Below are positions 38,812 through 46,630 of a stretch of DNA of 64,000 nucleotides, piece after piece. Origin of the DNA: Desulfolutivibrio sulfoxidireducens (GTDB lineage Bacteria; Desulfobacterota; Desulfovibrionia; Desulfovibrionales; Desulfovibrionaceae). A program made the position numbers and the translations under genes. The notes under the pieces are model-generated. The model ran no database searches. It saw nothing but the letters and a program-made list of their open reading frames with translations, and was not told where the DNA came from. Within the stretch, counting starts at the first letter, position 1. Every line of letters starts with the position of its first letter. The stretch lies in assembly GCF_013376475.1 (NCBI RefSeq), contig NZ_CP045508.1, positions 1,547,501-1,611,500 of the forward strand, written 5' to 3'.

Positions 38812-38992
38812 GCTCGGCCGTAGTGAACACCGGGCCGAGCCTGCGCACAGGGCGGTCCTCCCCGGCGTGCCGGCCGCGGCTGCCCGCGCCGGCACGCCGG
38901 GGAGGACCGGCGTCTCTTCGGATGTGCGGCGGCGTGGGCGGGGATTGCCCACGTAAGGCGGCCATGCGGCGACGCATGGCCGCCTTACGTGG
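38812..38992. repeat. Three consecutive long inverted repeats (hairpin cluster)
   Basis: Three hairpins lie head to tail. The first has 8-bp arms (38812-38819 with 38833-38840). The second has a perfect 21-bp stem (38853-38873 with 38889-38909) that continues, after one bulged C, with five more pairs around a CTGC loop. The third has a perfect 20-bp stem (38949-38968 with 38973-38992) closed by a GCGA tetraloop. None has a T run, so they are not standard terminators. They fill most of the 581-bp gap 38427-39007; the rest holds the regulator promoter and no gene. Confidence 0.9.
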
Positions 38993-39007
38993 CGACGCGA
39001 TTCGAGA

Positions 39008-39709
39008 CTAAAGCTCCTGCAAGACCCACACGACCCGGCCGACCACCCGGGAGGCGCCTTCCTCGGCCGATATCTGCTGATCCTCGAAACCTGTGTTCTC
39101 CGAACGCAGAAGGATTTTGGCGTTTTCCGCATCGTAGCTGAGCCGCTTGATCACCAGCCCCTCCACGGGGAGGTCCAGGGCGTAGATGCCACCCGAGCGA
39201 ATGGTCTTGCGGTCTTTGTCGATGCCAACGAACGCCCCCCGACGGATCAGGGGCTCCATGTGCTCCTCGTCCATGCGCACGACCAGCAGGGACGGGCGAT
39301 GGAACCTGTCGGCGATGGTGATGCTCTCGACGGGCGTCTCCACCCAGCCGCCCTCGGCGCCTTCCGGCAGGGTCATGGCACACACGGGCACGGTGTGATG
39401 CTTGGGCTTGCGGGCCCCGTACCCCTCCGAGGACTCCATGACCGTCAGGCCGCCGCCCTTGCGCTCGCCCAAAAACTGCGGCTGCTCACCATCGAGAACC
39501 CAGTTGGGATTGAGCCCGTAGAGTTGGTAGAGCTTGATCAGCCAGCCGTCCGGGATGGACTTGCGGCGCTTGGCGTCGGAGATGCTCGACTGGCGGATGT
39601 CCAGGAGCTTGGCCACCTCCACCTGGGTGCGCAGCCCTGTGGATTTCTTGATCCGTTCGAAGGCGTCTTCGAATGTGTTGTATCCGGATTCCGATTCTTG
39701 GTACACCAT
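39008..39709 (-). CDS. CI-like repressor: HTH plus S24-fold domain with lost nucleophile
   Basis: A 233-residue regulator. The phage-CI-type HTH occupies about 8-70 (FEDAFERIKKSTGL, then EVAKLLDIRQSSISDAKRRK and LIKLYQLYGLNPNWVL). An S24-fold dimerisation domain follows from about 100. The nucleophile motif reads DEEHMEP, so the Ser is replaced by His, while the Lys remains in GLVIKRLSYD. Self-cleavage and SOS induction are therefore unlikely. The C-terminal half matches the protein at 33232 well. ATG at 39709 has AGGAAA 7-8 bp upstream; an ATG at 39730 lacks a site. The hairpin cluster starts 16 bp after its stop. Confidence 0.87.
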   Translation of the reverse strand: MVYQESESGYNTFEDAFERIKKSTGLRTQVEVAKLLDIRQSSISDAKRRKSIPDGWLIKLYQLYGLNPNWVLDGEQPQFLGERKGGGLTVMESSEGYGARKPKHHTVPVCAMTLPEGAEGGWVETPVESITIADRFHRPSLLVVRMDEEHMEPLIRRGAFVGIDKDRKTIRSGGIYALDLPVEGLVIKRLSYDAENAKILLRSENTGFEDQQISAEEGASRVVGRVVWVLQEL

Positions 39710-40207
39710 GACTTCTTTCCTATTGCCCATGTTAGATGTTTTTTCGAATAAGGTCTGCATTGCAAGGGAAATGCATGCCGTTGATGACTTGGACCCTTCT
39801 TGCTCCGGCCTGTTTCCAGTTGCTCTCGAAAAATATTTAAGAAAGAATTGCAATATGTATAAGCAACAATACAAACATGAACAGAAATACAAACTTCGTC
39901 AAGCTGAGTTGCACATCTCTTGCATGATGAAAAAAAATTCATGGATGGGGAATGGCGTCTCCACTTGCGTTATCGGGAAAAGGGAAGCCGTCCGCCACAA
40001 CCGTGTCCTCGGGCTTCACCCCGGTTCAGCCCAAAGTCTCCCCGCCGCGCCGGGGTGTCCCGGAGTGACGGGGAAAAACGGCAAACCGCACATTGAAAGC
40101 GAAATCGGCCGCAGTGTCTGAAAAAAACGTTGGGCATCGTATTTCTTTATGTGTCTTCACCCGATCCGTCAAGAGAAAATATACCTGAATAGTAGGGATT
40201 GCCAGGG
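39710..40207. other. Upstream region of the CI-like gene, AT-rich, with a possible minus-strand promoter
   Basis: The 498-bp gap changes from AT-rich near the CI-like gene to GC-rich toward hypF. On the minus strand TTGACG (40167-40172) and TAAAGA (40144-40149) are 17 bp apart and could start a transcript toward the CI-like gene. No gene is supported here, and no clear terminator after hypF was found. Confidence 0.35.
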
Positions 40208-42631
40208 TCATCCCGACAGGGCCGCCCGCGTCCACAGCCCATAGGCCGCCTGCCCAAGGCTGATGCAGCCGTCTCCGGGAGGCAGGGCCATGTGCACAAG
40301 GGGCGAAAGGCCCAGGCCCCGTAGCCGGTCGGGAAGCTCCCGGGCCAGGGTCCGGTTCTGCATGCTCCCGCCGCTTAAGGCCACATGCCGCGTGCCGCGC
40401 GCTTCGGCCATGATCCCGGCCAGGCGTGTCAGGCCGTCCATGAGCCCCAGATGGAAGCGGCGGCTTATGGCCGGCGCGGGAATCCCGCGCGAAAAGTCCG
40501 AGGCGGCCTGGTCGAAAAGGGTTCGCGTGTCCAGAACGGCCGGGGAACTGTCGGTGAGGACCGGGCAGGCGTAGGCCCGCGTCTCGGCATGGTCCTGGAT
40601 CATCTCCAGCCGGATGGCCGCCTGGCCCTCGTGGTCGATGCGGGCGCACACCCCAAGCAGGGCGCTGACCGCGTCGAAAAGCCTCCCGCAACTGGTGGAC
40701 ACCGGGCAGTTCAGGTTTTTTTCCAGCATCACCGCGACAACGGCCGCCGCCTTTTCGTTTTCTTCGAGCCAGGGCGGGCGAAAGGTCCGCGCCTTTTGGC
40801 CCACGTCCGCGAGCATGCCCAGGGCGATGCGCCAGGGCTCCCGGATGGCCGCCTCGCCCCCGGGCAGGCGCATGGGCGAGAAGTGCCCCAGGCGCTCGTG
40901 GACCGGGCCGCGCACGTCGACCAGAAGGCATTCGCCGCCCCACAGGGTTCCGTCTCCTCCGTACCCCGTGCCGTCCAGGGCCAGCCCCAGGACCGGACCG
41001 GCCTCGGGCCTCCAGGCGTGCTCGGCCAGCACGGCGTGGATGTGGGCGAAGTGGTGCTGCAGGCGCGTAACCGGCAGGCCCAGTTCCTCCAGGGCCAGGC
41101 GGGTGGTCAGGTAGTCCGGGTGCAGGTCGCACACGACCATCTCCGGGGTCACCCGCAGGATGTCCCGCAAATGGGCCAGCATCTCCCGGTAGAAGGCCAG
41201 GGTTTCCAGGTTCTCCATGTCGCCGATGTGCTGGCTGACAAAGGCCTGGTCGGCCTTGGTCAGGCACAGGGTGCATTTGAGGTGCGGCCCGGTGCCCAGG
41301 ACGCAGGGCCCGGAGACGGGCAGGGCCACGGGCGAGGGCGTGTAGCCCCTGGCCCGGCGCAGGAACTGGACGGCGGGGGCGGACGCGGCGTCCGGGGACG
41401 GGCCCTGACCATGGGGGCGCACTGCGGAATCGTCCACGCGCACCGTCATTTCCGGTGGCGTCATTCCACGTGGACCATGGGGGCGCACCACGGAATCGTC
41501 CGTGCGCACCAGGATGTCCCGGTTGTGGAACAAAAAGACGTCCGCGATTCCGGAAAGCCGCGCCAAGGCCTCGCGGTTGCCGAGGCAGATGGGCTCGCCC
41601 CCGGCGTTGCCCGAGGTCATGACCAGGGCCAAAACGCGGTCCGGGCCGAGGGCTTGGGAAAGATGCTCGAAAAGCACGTGGTGCAGCGGGGTGTACGGCA
41701 GCATGACCCCGGTCTCCCGGGTGTCCGGACCGATCAGCCGCGACAGGGGGCCGTCGGCCCGGGTGGGCACAAGCACGATGGGCCGCACGGACCCGGACAA
41801 AAGGCCGGCCGCGTCCCGGGTGACGTCGCCGATCCGCTGGGCCGCGTCCAGGTCCGGGACCATGACCGCGAAGGGCTTGGAGGGCCGGGATTTGCGCTGC
41901 CGCAGGGTCGCCACGGCGTCGTCGTGTCCGGCGTCGCAGGCCAGGTGGAACCCCCCCAGGCCCTTGATGGCCGCGATGCGCCCGGCGGCCAGCTCCCGGG
42001 CCAGGGCGGCCAGGGCCGGATCGTGTTCGGCCAGGGTCGCGCCCGAGGCGTCCGTCAGCCAGACCTTGGGGCCGCAGACCGGGCAGGCGTTGGGCTGGGC
42101 GTGAAAGCGGCGGTTTAAGGGATCGGCGTATTCCGCGGCGCACTCCGGGCACATGGGAAAACAGGCCATGGAGGTGGTGGCCCGGTCGTAGGGGATGGAC
42201 CGGGTGATGGTGTAGCGCGGGCCGCAGTCGGTGCAGTTGGTGAAGGGATAGCGGTACCGGCGGTTGGCCGGGTCGGCCATGTCCGCCAGGCAGTTGGCGC
42301 AGATGGCCACGTCCGGGCTTATGAGCACGTTGTGTCCGGTCCCGGGGGCGCTTGTGCCGATGGCGAAGGCCGTCTCGCCCGTGACGGGGGGGAGATCGGA
42401 CGCTTGCAGGGACAGGATCCGGGCCAGGGGCGGCAGTTTTTCCGTCAGGTCCCGGGCAAAGGCCTCCACGTCCCGACCCGGTCCCTGGATATCGATGATC
42501 ACGCCCTGGGGGGCGTTGCGCACGCTTCCGGACAATCCCCGCTCCAGGGCCAGCCGGTAGACAAAGGGCCGAAACCCCACGCCCTGGACCTGCCCGGTGA
42601 CGATGATGCGGCGACGGAGACTCTCATGCAT
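40208..42631 (-). CDS. hypF: Carbamoyltransferase HypF, [NiFe]-hydrogenase maturation
   Basis: An 807-residue maturation enzyme that makes the cyanide ligands of the [NiFe] site with HypE. Order: acylphosphatase domain (GQVQGVGFRPFVYRLA), two zinc-finger-like motifs with CxxC pairs (CANCLADMAD..., CPECAAEYAD...), a YrdC-like domain (KGLGGFHLACDA, SRPSKPFAVM) and a Kae1-like carbamoyltransferase domain (HHFAHIHAVLAEH, LALDGTGYGGDG). An extra 22-residue in-frame duplication of the DDSVVRPHG region is present (see 41407-41510). ATG at 42631 fits the family start but has no good ribosome binding site. DUF362 lies 32 bp upstream on the same strand. Confidence 0.95.
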   Translation of the reverse strand: MHESLRRRIIVTGQVQGVGFRPFVYRLALERGLSGSVRNAPQGVIIDIQGPGRDVEAFARDLTEKLPPLARILSLQASDLPPVTGETAFAIGTSAPGTGHNVLISPDVAICANCLADMADPANRRYRYPFTNCTDCGPRYTITRSIPYDRATTSMACFPMCPECAAEYADPLNRRFHAQPNACPVCGPKVWLTDASGATLAEHDPALAALARELAAGRIAAIKGLGGFHLACDAGHDDAVATLRQRKSRPSKPFAVMVPDLDAAQRIGDVTRDAAGLLSGSVRPIVLVPTRADGPLSRLIGPDTRETGVMLPYTPLHHVLFEHLSQALGPDRVLALVMTSGNAGGEPICLGNREALARLSGIADVFLFHNRDILVRTDDSVVRPHGPRGMTPPEMTVRVDDSAVRPHGQGPSPDAASAPAVQFLRRARGYTPSPVALPVSGPCVLGTGPHLKCTLCLTKADQAFVSQHIGDMENLETLAFYREMLAHLRDILRVTPEMVVCDLHPDYLTTRLALEELGLPVTRLQHHFAHIHAVLAEHAWRPEAGPVLGLALDGTGYGGDGTLWGGECLLVDVRGPVHERLGHFSPMRLPGGEAAIREPWRIALGMLADVGQKARTFRPPWLEENEKAAAVVAVMLEKNLNCPVSTSCGRLFDAVSALLGVCARIDHEGQAAIRLEMIQDHAETRAYACPVLTDSSPAVLDTRTLFDQAASDFSRGIPAPAISRRFHLGLMDGLTRLAGIMAEARGTRHVALSGGSMQNRTLARELPDRLRGLGLSPLVHMALPPGDGCISLGQAAYGLWTRAALSG
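41407..41510. repeat. In-frame 66-bp tandem duplication inside hypF
   Basis: The 38-bp segments 41407-41444 and 41473-41510 match at 34 of 38 positions by eye. The period is 66 bp, or 22 codons, so the reading frame is kept. The protein shows VRTDDSVVRPHGP and then VRVDDSAVRPHGQ. Normal HypF proteins have one such motif before QFLRRARGY. Confidence 0.85.
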
Positions 42632-42663
42632 GGCGGGCAAAAGTAACGTGGAATGGGAAAATG

Positions 42664-43584
42664 TCAACGAAATCGGGTCAGGAGGCTTTTCAGGCGGCCC
42701 TTCAGGAGGCGCAGGGGGCGAAAGGCCACCGGGGAAAGGACCGTTGGCCAGGAAAAGCCCGTGGCGTCGAAGTCCGTCGGGCCGCGAAGGGGATAGGCGA
42801 TGTCCTTTGGGCGCGCCCCGGGCAGGTTCGCGGCCAGGGCCTCGCGCCACAGGGGGACCATGTCCGGGGCCATTCCCAGCAGGCCGCACACGGCCGTGTC
42901 CAGGGCCACGGGGTTTTTCGCGGCGGCCACAAGGCCCAGGTCGAAGGGTTCCCCGCCCACAGGGCCGTGGACGTGCATGGCCGTGATGCCGTCCAGGAGA
43001 TGGAAGGTGTCCGGAAGGCGTTGCATGACCTCGATGATCAGGCGCTCGAAGCGGTTGCCCCGCTCGCCGTAAACCTGATGGGCCAGGGATTTGCGCGACC
43101 CGGCCACGCACCCGAAGGTGTTTTTGACCGCGCCGGTCAGGCCCATCTGGTCGTGGACCTTGAGCCGGGGGATGTTCAGGATGATCCCGGCGTCAAGGGC
43201 CTGGGCGGCCACGCCGATTTTTCCTCCGAAGGACAGGCGGACGGGGCGGGGCCGGGTGAAGTTCACGATGTCCACGGGAAGGTCGCGCAGGGCCTCGGTC
43301 AGGCCGCAGATGCGGGCCACGATGCGGGCCGTGCCGAAGGCCGGGGAGTCGCCCACGCTGACCAGGGCCTGGCAGGCAAGGAGATATTCGCAGGCCGCCC
43401 GGACCACGGCCGGATGGGTGCAGGACAGGCAGGCACGTTTGGGGGCCACGAGGTTGGGTTTGACCAGGACCCGGGTCCCCGGGGTCGGGCGAAATCCGGC
43501 GGCCCAAAGAAGCTCGGCCACGGTCCGGGTGAGATCCGGCGAGTCATAGCCCGGGACTCGGGCGAAATGGACGGGGATGGTCAT
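42664..43584 (-). CDS. DUF362 domain protein
   Basis: A 306-residue protein. DUF362 features are VLVKPNLVAPKRACLSCTHPAVVRA, VSVGDSPAFGTARIVARICGL, LNIPRLKVHDQMGLTGAVKN and LLDGITAMHVHGPVGGEP, spread along the chain in the family order. There is no ferredoxin-like CxxCxxC extension, although such fusions are common. The biochemical function of the family is unknown. It lies directly before hypF on the same strand with 32 bp between, so the two may be co-transcribed. No good ribosome binding site precedes the ATG at 43584. Divergent from the toxin-antitoxin pair. Confidence 0.88.
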   Translation of the reverse strand: MTIPVHFARVPGYDSPDLTRTVAELLWAAGFRPTPGTRVLVKPNLVAPKRACLSCTHPAVVRAACEYLLACQALVSVGDSPAFGTARIVARICGLTEALRDLPVDIVNFTRPRPVRLSFGGKIGVAAQALDAGIILNIPRLKVHDQMGLTGAVKNTFGCVAGSRKSLAHQVYGERGNRFERLIIEVMQRLPDTFHLLDGITAMHVHGPVGGEPFDLGLVAAAKNPVALDTAVCGLLGMAPDMVPLWREALAANLPGARPKDIAYPLRGPTDFDATGFSWPTVLSPVAFRPLRLLKGRLKSLLTRFR

Positions 43585-43642
43585 AAGCGGCGGCTATGGG
43601 CGGGGTTTCGGGCCACGACGCGGCGCGGGGAGAGGCCGTGCC

Positions 43643-43670
43643 TTGACGATATTCTATCAGGGAGTATATT
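43643..43670 (+). promoter_or_regulatory. Sigma-70 promoter of the toxin-antitoxin pair
   Basis: TTGACG (43643-43648) and TATATT (43665-43670) are 16 bp apart. The sequence ATATTCT occurs twice (about 43649 and 43666), which could be the antitoxin operator. The toxin ATG follows at 43680, leaving almost no leader. Confidence 0.75.
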
Positions 43671-43679
43671 CTGGCGCCC

Positions 43680-43958
43680 ATGCGTTGGACGGTCACGGCG
43701 CACAAAGGCGTACGCAAGCAGATGGAGAGGATTCCGGAAACCGTGCGCGCCAGAGTGTTCGCCCTGTTTTTGGAGATCGAGCGGGCCGGCCCCATCCGGG
43801 GCAATTGGCCCAATTACGGGAAGCTTGGCCCCAGGCGGCATCATTGCCACATAAAAAAAGGACGCCCCACGTATGTGGCCGTGTGGGAGGAGTCGGAGCA
43901 AAGCGTCCGGCTGGTGGAGGTGACCTATGTTGGAACCCACGAAAAAGCCCCCTACTGA
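43680..43958 (+). CDS. RelE/HigB-type toxin
   Basis: A 92-residue basic protein of the RelE/ParE fold: MRWTVTAHKGVRKQMERIPETV at the start and HHCHIKKGRPTYVAVWEESEQ followed by VRLVEVTYVGTHEKAPY at the end. This matches the ribosome-dependent mRNA interferase or gyrase-poison class; which one cannot be settled here. It precedes the antitoxin and overlaps it by 32 bp, the HigBA order. There is almost no leader between the promoter and the ATG, so translation may be weak or leaderless. Confidence 0.85.
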   Translation: MRWTVTAHKGVRKQMERIPETVRARVFALFLEIERAGPIRGNWPNYGKLGPRRHHCHIKKGRPTYVAVWEESEQSVRLVEVTYVGTHEKAPY

Positions 43959-44283
43959 GGCGGTTTCGGAGGCGCGTTTTGCCGGGCCGGCGGACAAGAT
44001 CCGGGAACTGGCCCGGGTGGCGCACACCCTGGGCCTGACCGAGGTCTCGGGAACGGTTCCCTGGCGCGAGCTTTTCCCGGAGTTCCAGGGCAAAGAGAAC
44101 TGGGCCGTGGCCCTGCGCGGGGCCAGGGGCAAGGAGGGCCTGACCCAGAAGGCCCTGGCCGCGCTCACGGGCATCCCCCAAAGCCACATCTCGTCCATGG
44201 AAAACGGCCGCATGCCCATCGGCAGGCAGCGGGCCATGCGCCTGGCCGAGGTCCTCAAGATCGACTACCGGATTTTGTTGTGA
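43927..44283 (+). CDS. XRE-family antitoxin
   Basis: A 118-residue protein. The C-terminal helix-turn-helix reads GLTQKALAALTGIPQSHISS then MENGRMPIGRQRAMRLAEVL. The N-terminal 45 residues probably bind the toxin. It starts inside the toxin gene, ensuring coupling. The 3' end overlaps the convergent pseudouridine synthase gene by 29 bp, which could allow antisense interference. It would neutralise the toxin and repress their common promoter. Confidence 0.87.
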   Translation: MLEPTKKPPTEAVSEARFAGPADKIRELARVAHTLGLTEVSGTVPWRELFPEFQGKENWAVALRGARGKEGLTQKALAALTGIPQSHISSMENGRMPIGRQRAMRLAEVLKIDYRILL

Positions 44284-45256
44284 CAGGGGACCGGGCGGGT
44301 CCGGCCGCGTTTTTGGTCCGACCCCGCGCCATGTGTCGCAGGAGGTCGTCCGGCACGGCGTCCTCTCCGGTCCAGGGCGGGGGCAGGACCCATTCCCGGC
44401 CCAGAAGGGCCAGGCGCCAGCAGTGCAGCAAAAGCCCCGTGCCGCCGTATCCGGGACCGCCGTACTTGCGGTCGCCGAGCACCGGATGCCCCCGTGAGGC
44501 GAGCTGGACCCGGATCTGGTGGGTTCTTCCTGTCAAAAGCCGCACCACAAGCAGGGACCTCTCCCGGGTCACCATGAGGGGGACCGCCTCGGCCAGGGCC
44601 TGGCATCCGACGTCGGCATCCATCCCCGCGTGCATCCGTTCCCTTCCGGCCGGTCCGGACTTGGCCAGGCTGTCGCGCATGGCGTAGGCCTGGCCCACGG
44701 CGCTTCGGGTCCATTCCCCGGCCACCCAGGCCAGATAGTCCTTGTCCACGCGGCCGTCGCGAAAGGCCTGGGCCGCCTCGTTCGCGGCGCGGCGGGTTTT
44801 GGCCGCGACAAGCAGGCCCGAGGTGTCCTTGTCCAGGCGGTGGACCGGGGCGGGGATGAAGGCCGCGTCGGCAAAGGCGGCGGCCAGGCGGGTGTGGACG
44901 GAGTCGGCGTGTCCGGTGCCGGGGTGGACGGGCAGGCCGGCGGGCTTGGCCAGGACCAGCACCTCGTCGTCTTCATACACGGTGGGCGGCGGCACGGCCG
45001 GGGCCTCCATGGCGGCCATCCGTCCCGCCTCGGCCTTTTCACCCGGCCGGTACGGGGGCAGGCGTACGTTCTGGCCCGCCGCCAGGCGGTCATAGGGCTT
45101 GGCCCGACGGCCGTCCACCCGGACCTGTCCGGTGCGGATCCAGCGCATGACCGCGCCCTGGGGGACGTCCTTTCCGGCCCGGCGTCTGACGAAGTCCAGG
45201 AGTTTTCTGCCGTCCTCGGCCTCCTCGACCCGCACCACCGAAACCCTATCCCCCAT
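44255..45256 (-). CDS. RluA/RluC-family pseudouridine synthase
   Basis: A 333-residue rRNA-modifying enzyme. An S4-like N-terminus (PQGAVMRWIRTGQVRVDGRR) precedes the catalytic domain with VHRLDKDTSGLLVAAKTRR, where the Asp of RLD is the nucleophile, and LLTGRTHQIRVQLASRGHPVLGD. It uses LPPYRPGEKAEAGR in the linker, as in RluC-like proteins. It is a second family member besides the RluD-CoaE fusion at 30689. The exact uridine target is not known. Convergent with the antitoxin gene with a 29-bp overlap. The upstream gap carries an 18-bp palindrome. Confidence 0.92.
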   Translation of the reverse strand: MGDRVSVVRVEEAEDGRKLLDFVRRRAGKDVPQGAVMRWIRTGQVRVDGRRAKPYDRLAAGQNVRLPPYRPGEKAEAGRMAAMEAPAVPPPTVYEDDEVLVLAKPAGLPVHPGTGHADSVHTRLAAAFADAAFIPAPVHRLDKDTSGLLVAAKTRRAANEAAQAFRDGRVDKDYLAWVAGEWTRSAVGQAYAMRDSLAKSGPAGRERMHAGMDADVGCQALAEAVPLMVTRERSLLVVRLLTGRTHQIRVQLASRGHPVLGDRKYGGPGYGGTGLLLHCWRLALLGREWVLPPPWTGEDAVPDDLLRHMARGRTKNAAGPARSPVTTKSGSRS

Positions 45257-45345
45257 CCTTTACTCCCTTCAGTTCGTTTTCTCTCCCTCTTGCGTTGTCC
45301 ATGCCCCGTTTTCCCTTCAACCGCCGAAGTTTTTTGGAAAGGGGT

Positions 45346-45383
45346 TCGGGGGAAACCTTTTTTTCAAAAAAGGTTTCCCCCGA
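45346..45383. terminator. Perfect 18-bp palindrome between livK-like gene and pseudouridine synthase
   Basis: Arms 45346-45363 and 45366-45383 are perfectly complementary with a 2-bp centre, made of a GC part and an A6/T6 part. It follows the minus-strand LivK-like gene by 24 bp, and its shape suits a bidirectional terminator. A repeated intergenic element is also possible. Confidence 0.7.
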
Positions 45384-45406
45384 TAGTCTTCTTTTTCCCT
45401 CTCCCC

Positions 45407-46579
45407 CTACTTCGCCACCGTATACGCGCCGTTCTTGACCTCGAGCATGACCAGGGAGTCGGTGGACAGGCCGTTATGGTCTTCGGGGGTGATGGTGAAC
45501 ACGCCCGAGACGCCCACCACGTTCGTCAGGGTCTCCAGGGCGTCGCGCAGGGCGGCCTGATCGGCCTTGCCGGCCTTTTGCAGTCCGGCCTGGAGCAGGA
45601 TCAGGGCGTCGTAGGCGTAGCCGGAGTGGGTGTTCAGGGGGAATTTGGCCTGGATGCCCTCCTTTTCGTAGTCGGCGATAAACGCGCGGACCACGGCGGC
45701 CTGGGGGTCCGAGGCGGGCAGGGAGTCCGGGGCCATGAGTTTGGTGGCGGGCATGATCACGCCCTCGGCGGCCGGGCCGGCCAGTTGCGGGAATTCGGGG
45801 CCGGGCTGGCCGTGGCATTCCACCACCAGGGGCTTGTCCCCGGGCAGGGCGGCGAAGTTCTTGGCGGCGATGGCCCCGGCCGGTCCGATGGTCCAGATGA
45901 TCACGGCCCTGGGGCCGGCGGTCTGGAGCTTGAAGGCCTGGGCCGAGAAGTCCGTGCCCTTGGGATCGAAGGTTTCCTCGGCGATGATCTCGATACCGTA
46001 TTTTCCGGCCAGGTTTTTCAAGTGGGCCAGTCCGTCCTGTCCGAAGGCGTCTTTTGCGGTCATGACCGCCACGGAGGTGACGCCCTTGGCCTTGAGGTGC
46101 TCGTACACCTTTTGCACGGCGATGGACGTGCGCTGGGGGGTCTTGAAGGTCCAGGTGAAGGGGCCGAAGTTGCCGCCGGCGATGATCGGGTCGCCGCCCA
46201 CGGTCATGATGGTCGGGACCTTTTTCTCCTCGGTGTACTTTTTGACGGCCAGGCCCTCGCCTGTGGAGGTGGGGCCGATGATGGCCAGGACGTTCTCGGC
46301 CTCGACGAGCTGGCGGGCCATGCGCAGGGCCACGTCGGGGTTGGATTCGGTGTCGTGGATGACGAGTTTCAGGGGCCGGCCGAGGATGCCGCCGGCGTCG
46401 TTGATCTTCTTGACGGTCATCTCCGCCACCAGGCGGCTTGGGGTGCCCACAAAGGCGGCCGGGCCGGATTCGGCGAACAGTCCGCCGACAAGGATGGGGT
46501 CGCCGGCGGGGGCGGCCGCGGCGGCCGGACCGGCACACAGGACAAGGACGGTCAAGGCGAAGAGGATGCGGGCGAACAT
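45407..46579 (-). CDS. LIV-type periplasmic substrate-binding protein, second system
   Basis: A 390-residue binding protein with a Sec signal peptide (LFALTVLVLCAGPAAAA) and a mature start ILVGGLFAESGPAAFVGTPSR, the LivK-like fold. It contains IIGPTSTGEGLAVKKYTEE and HSGYAYDALILLQAGLQ. It is only distantly similar to the protein at 23875, so the ligand is probably different. GGAGGT precedes the ATG by 6 bp. It is the last of three genes (LivH-, LivM- and LivK-like) on the minus strand; no ATPase gene is adjacent. Confidence 0.9.
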   Translation of the reverse strand: MFARILFALTVLVLCAGPAAAAAPAGDPILVGGLFAESGPAAFVGTPSRLVAEMTVKKINDAGGILGRPLKLVIHDTESNPDVALRMARQLVEAENVLAIIGPTSTGEGLAVKKYTEEKKVPTIMTVGGDPIIAGGNFGPFTWTFKTPQRTSIAVQKVYEHLKAKGVTSVAVMTAKDAFGQDGLAHLKNLAGKYGIEIIAEETFDPKGTDFSAQAFKLQTAGPRAVIIWTIGPAGAIAAKNFAALPGDKPLVVECHGQPGPEFPQLAGPAAEGVIMPATKLMAPDSLPASDPQAAVVRAFIADYEKEGIQAKFPLNTHSGYAYDALILLQAGLQKAGKADQAALRDALETLTNVVGVSGVFTITPEDHNGLSTDSLVMLEVKNGAYTVAK

Positions 46580-46630
46580 GGCGGGACCTCCGGAATGGGG
46601 ATGTCGCCGGGAAAGGGCGCGGGAAGGGTG

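Noticed and set aside
38812-38992. Hairpin cluster as a retron, integron attC array or CRISPR
   Set aside because: There is no reverse transcriptase, integrase or Cas gene nearby, no attC core sequences, and the three hairpins differ in sequence so they are not a repeat-spacer array.
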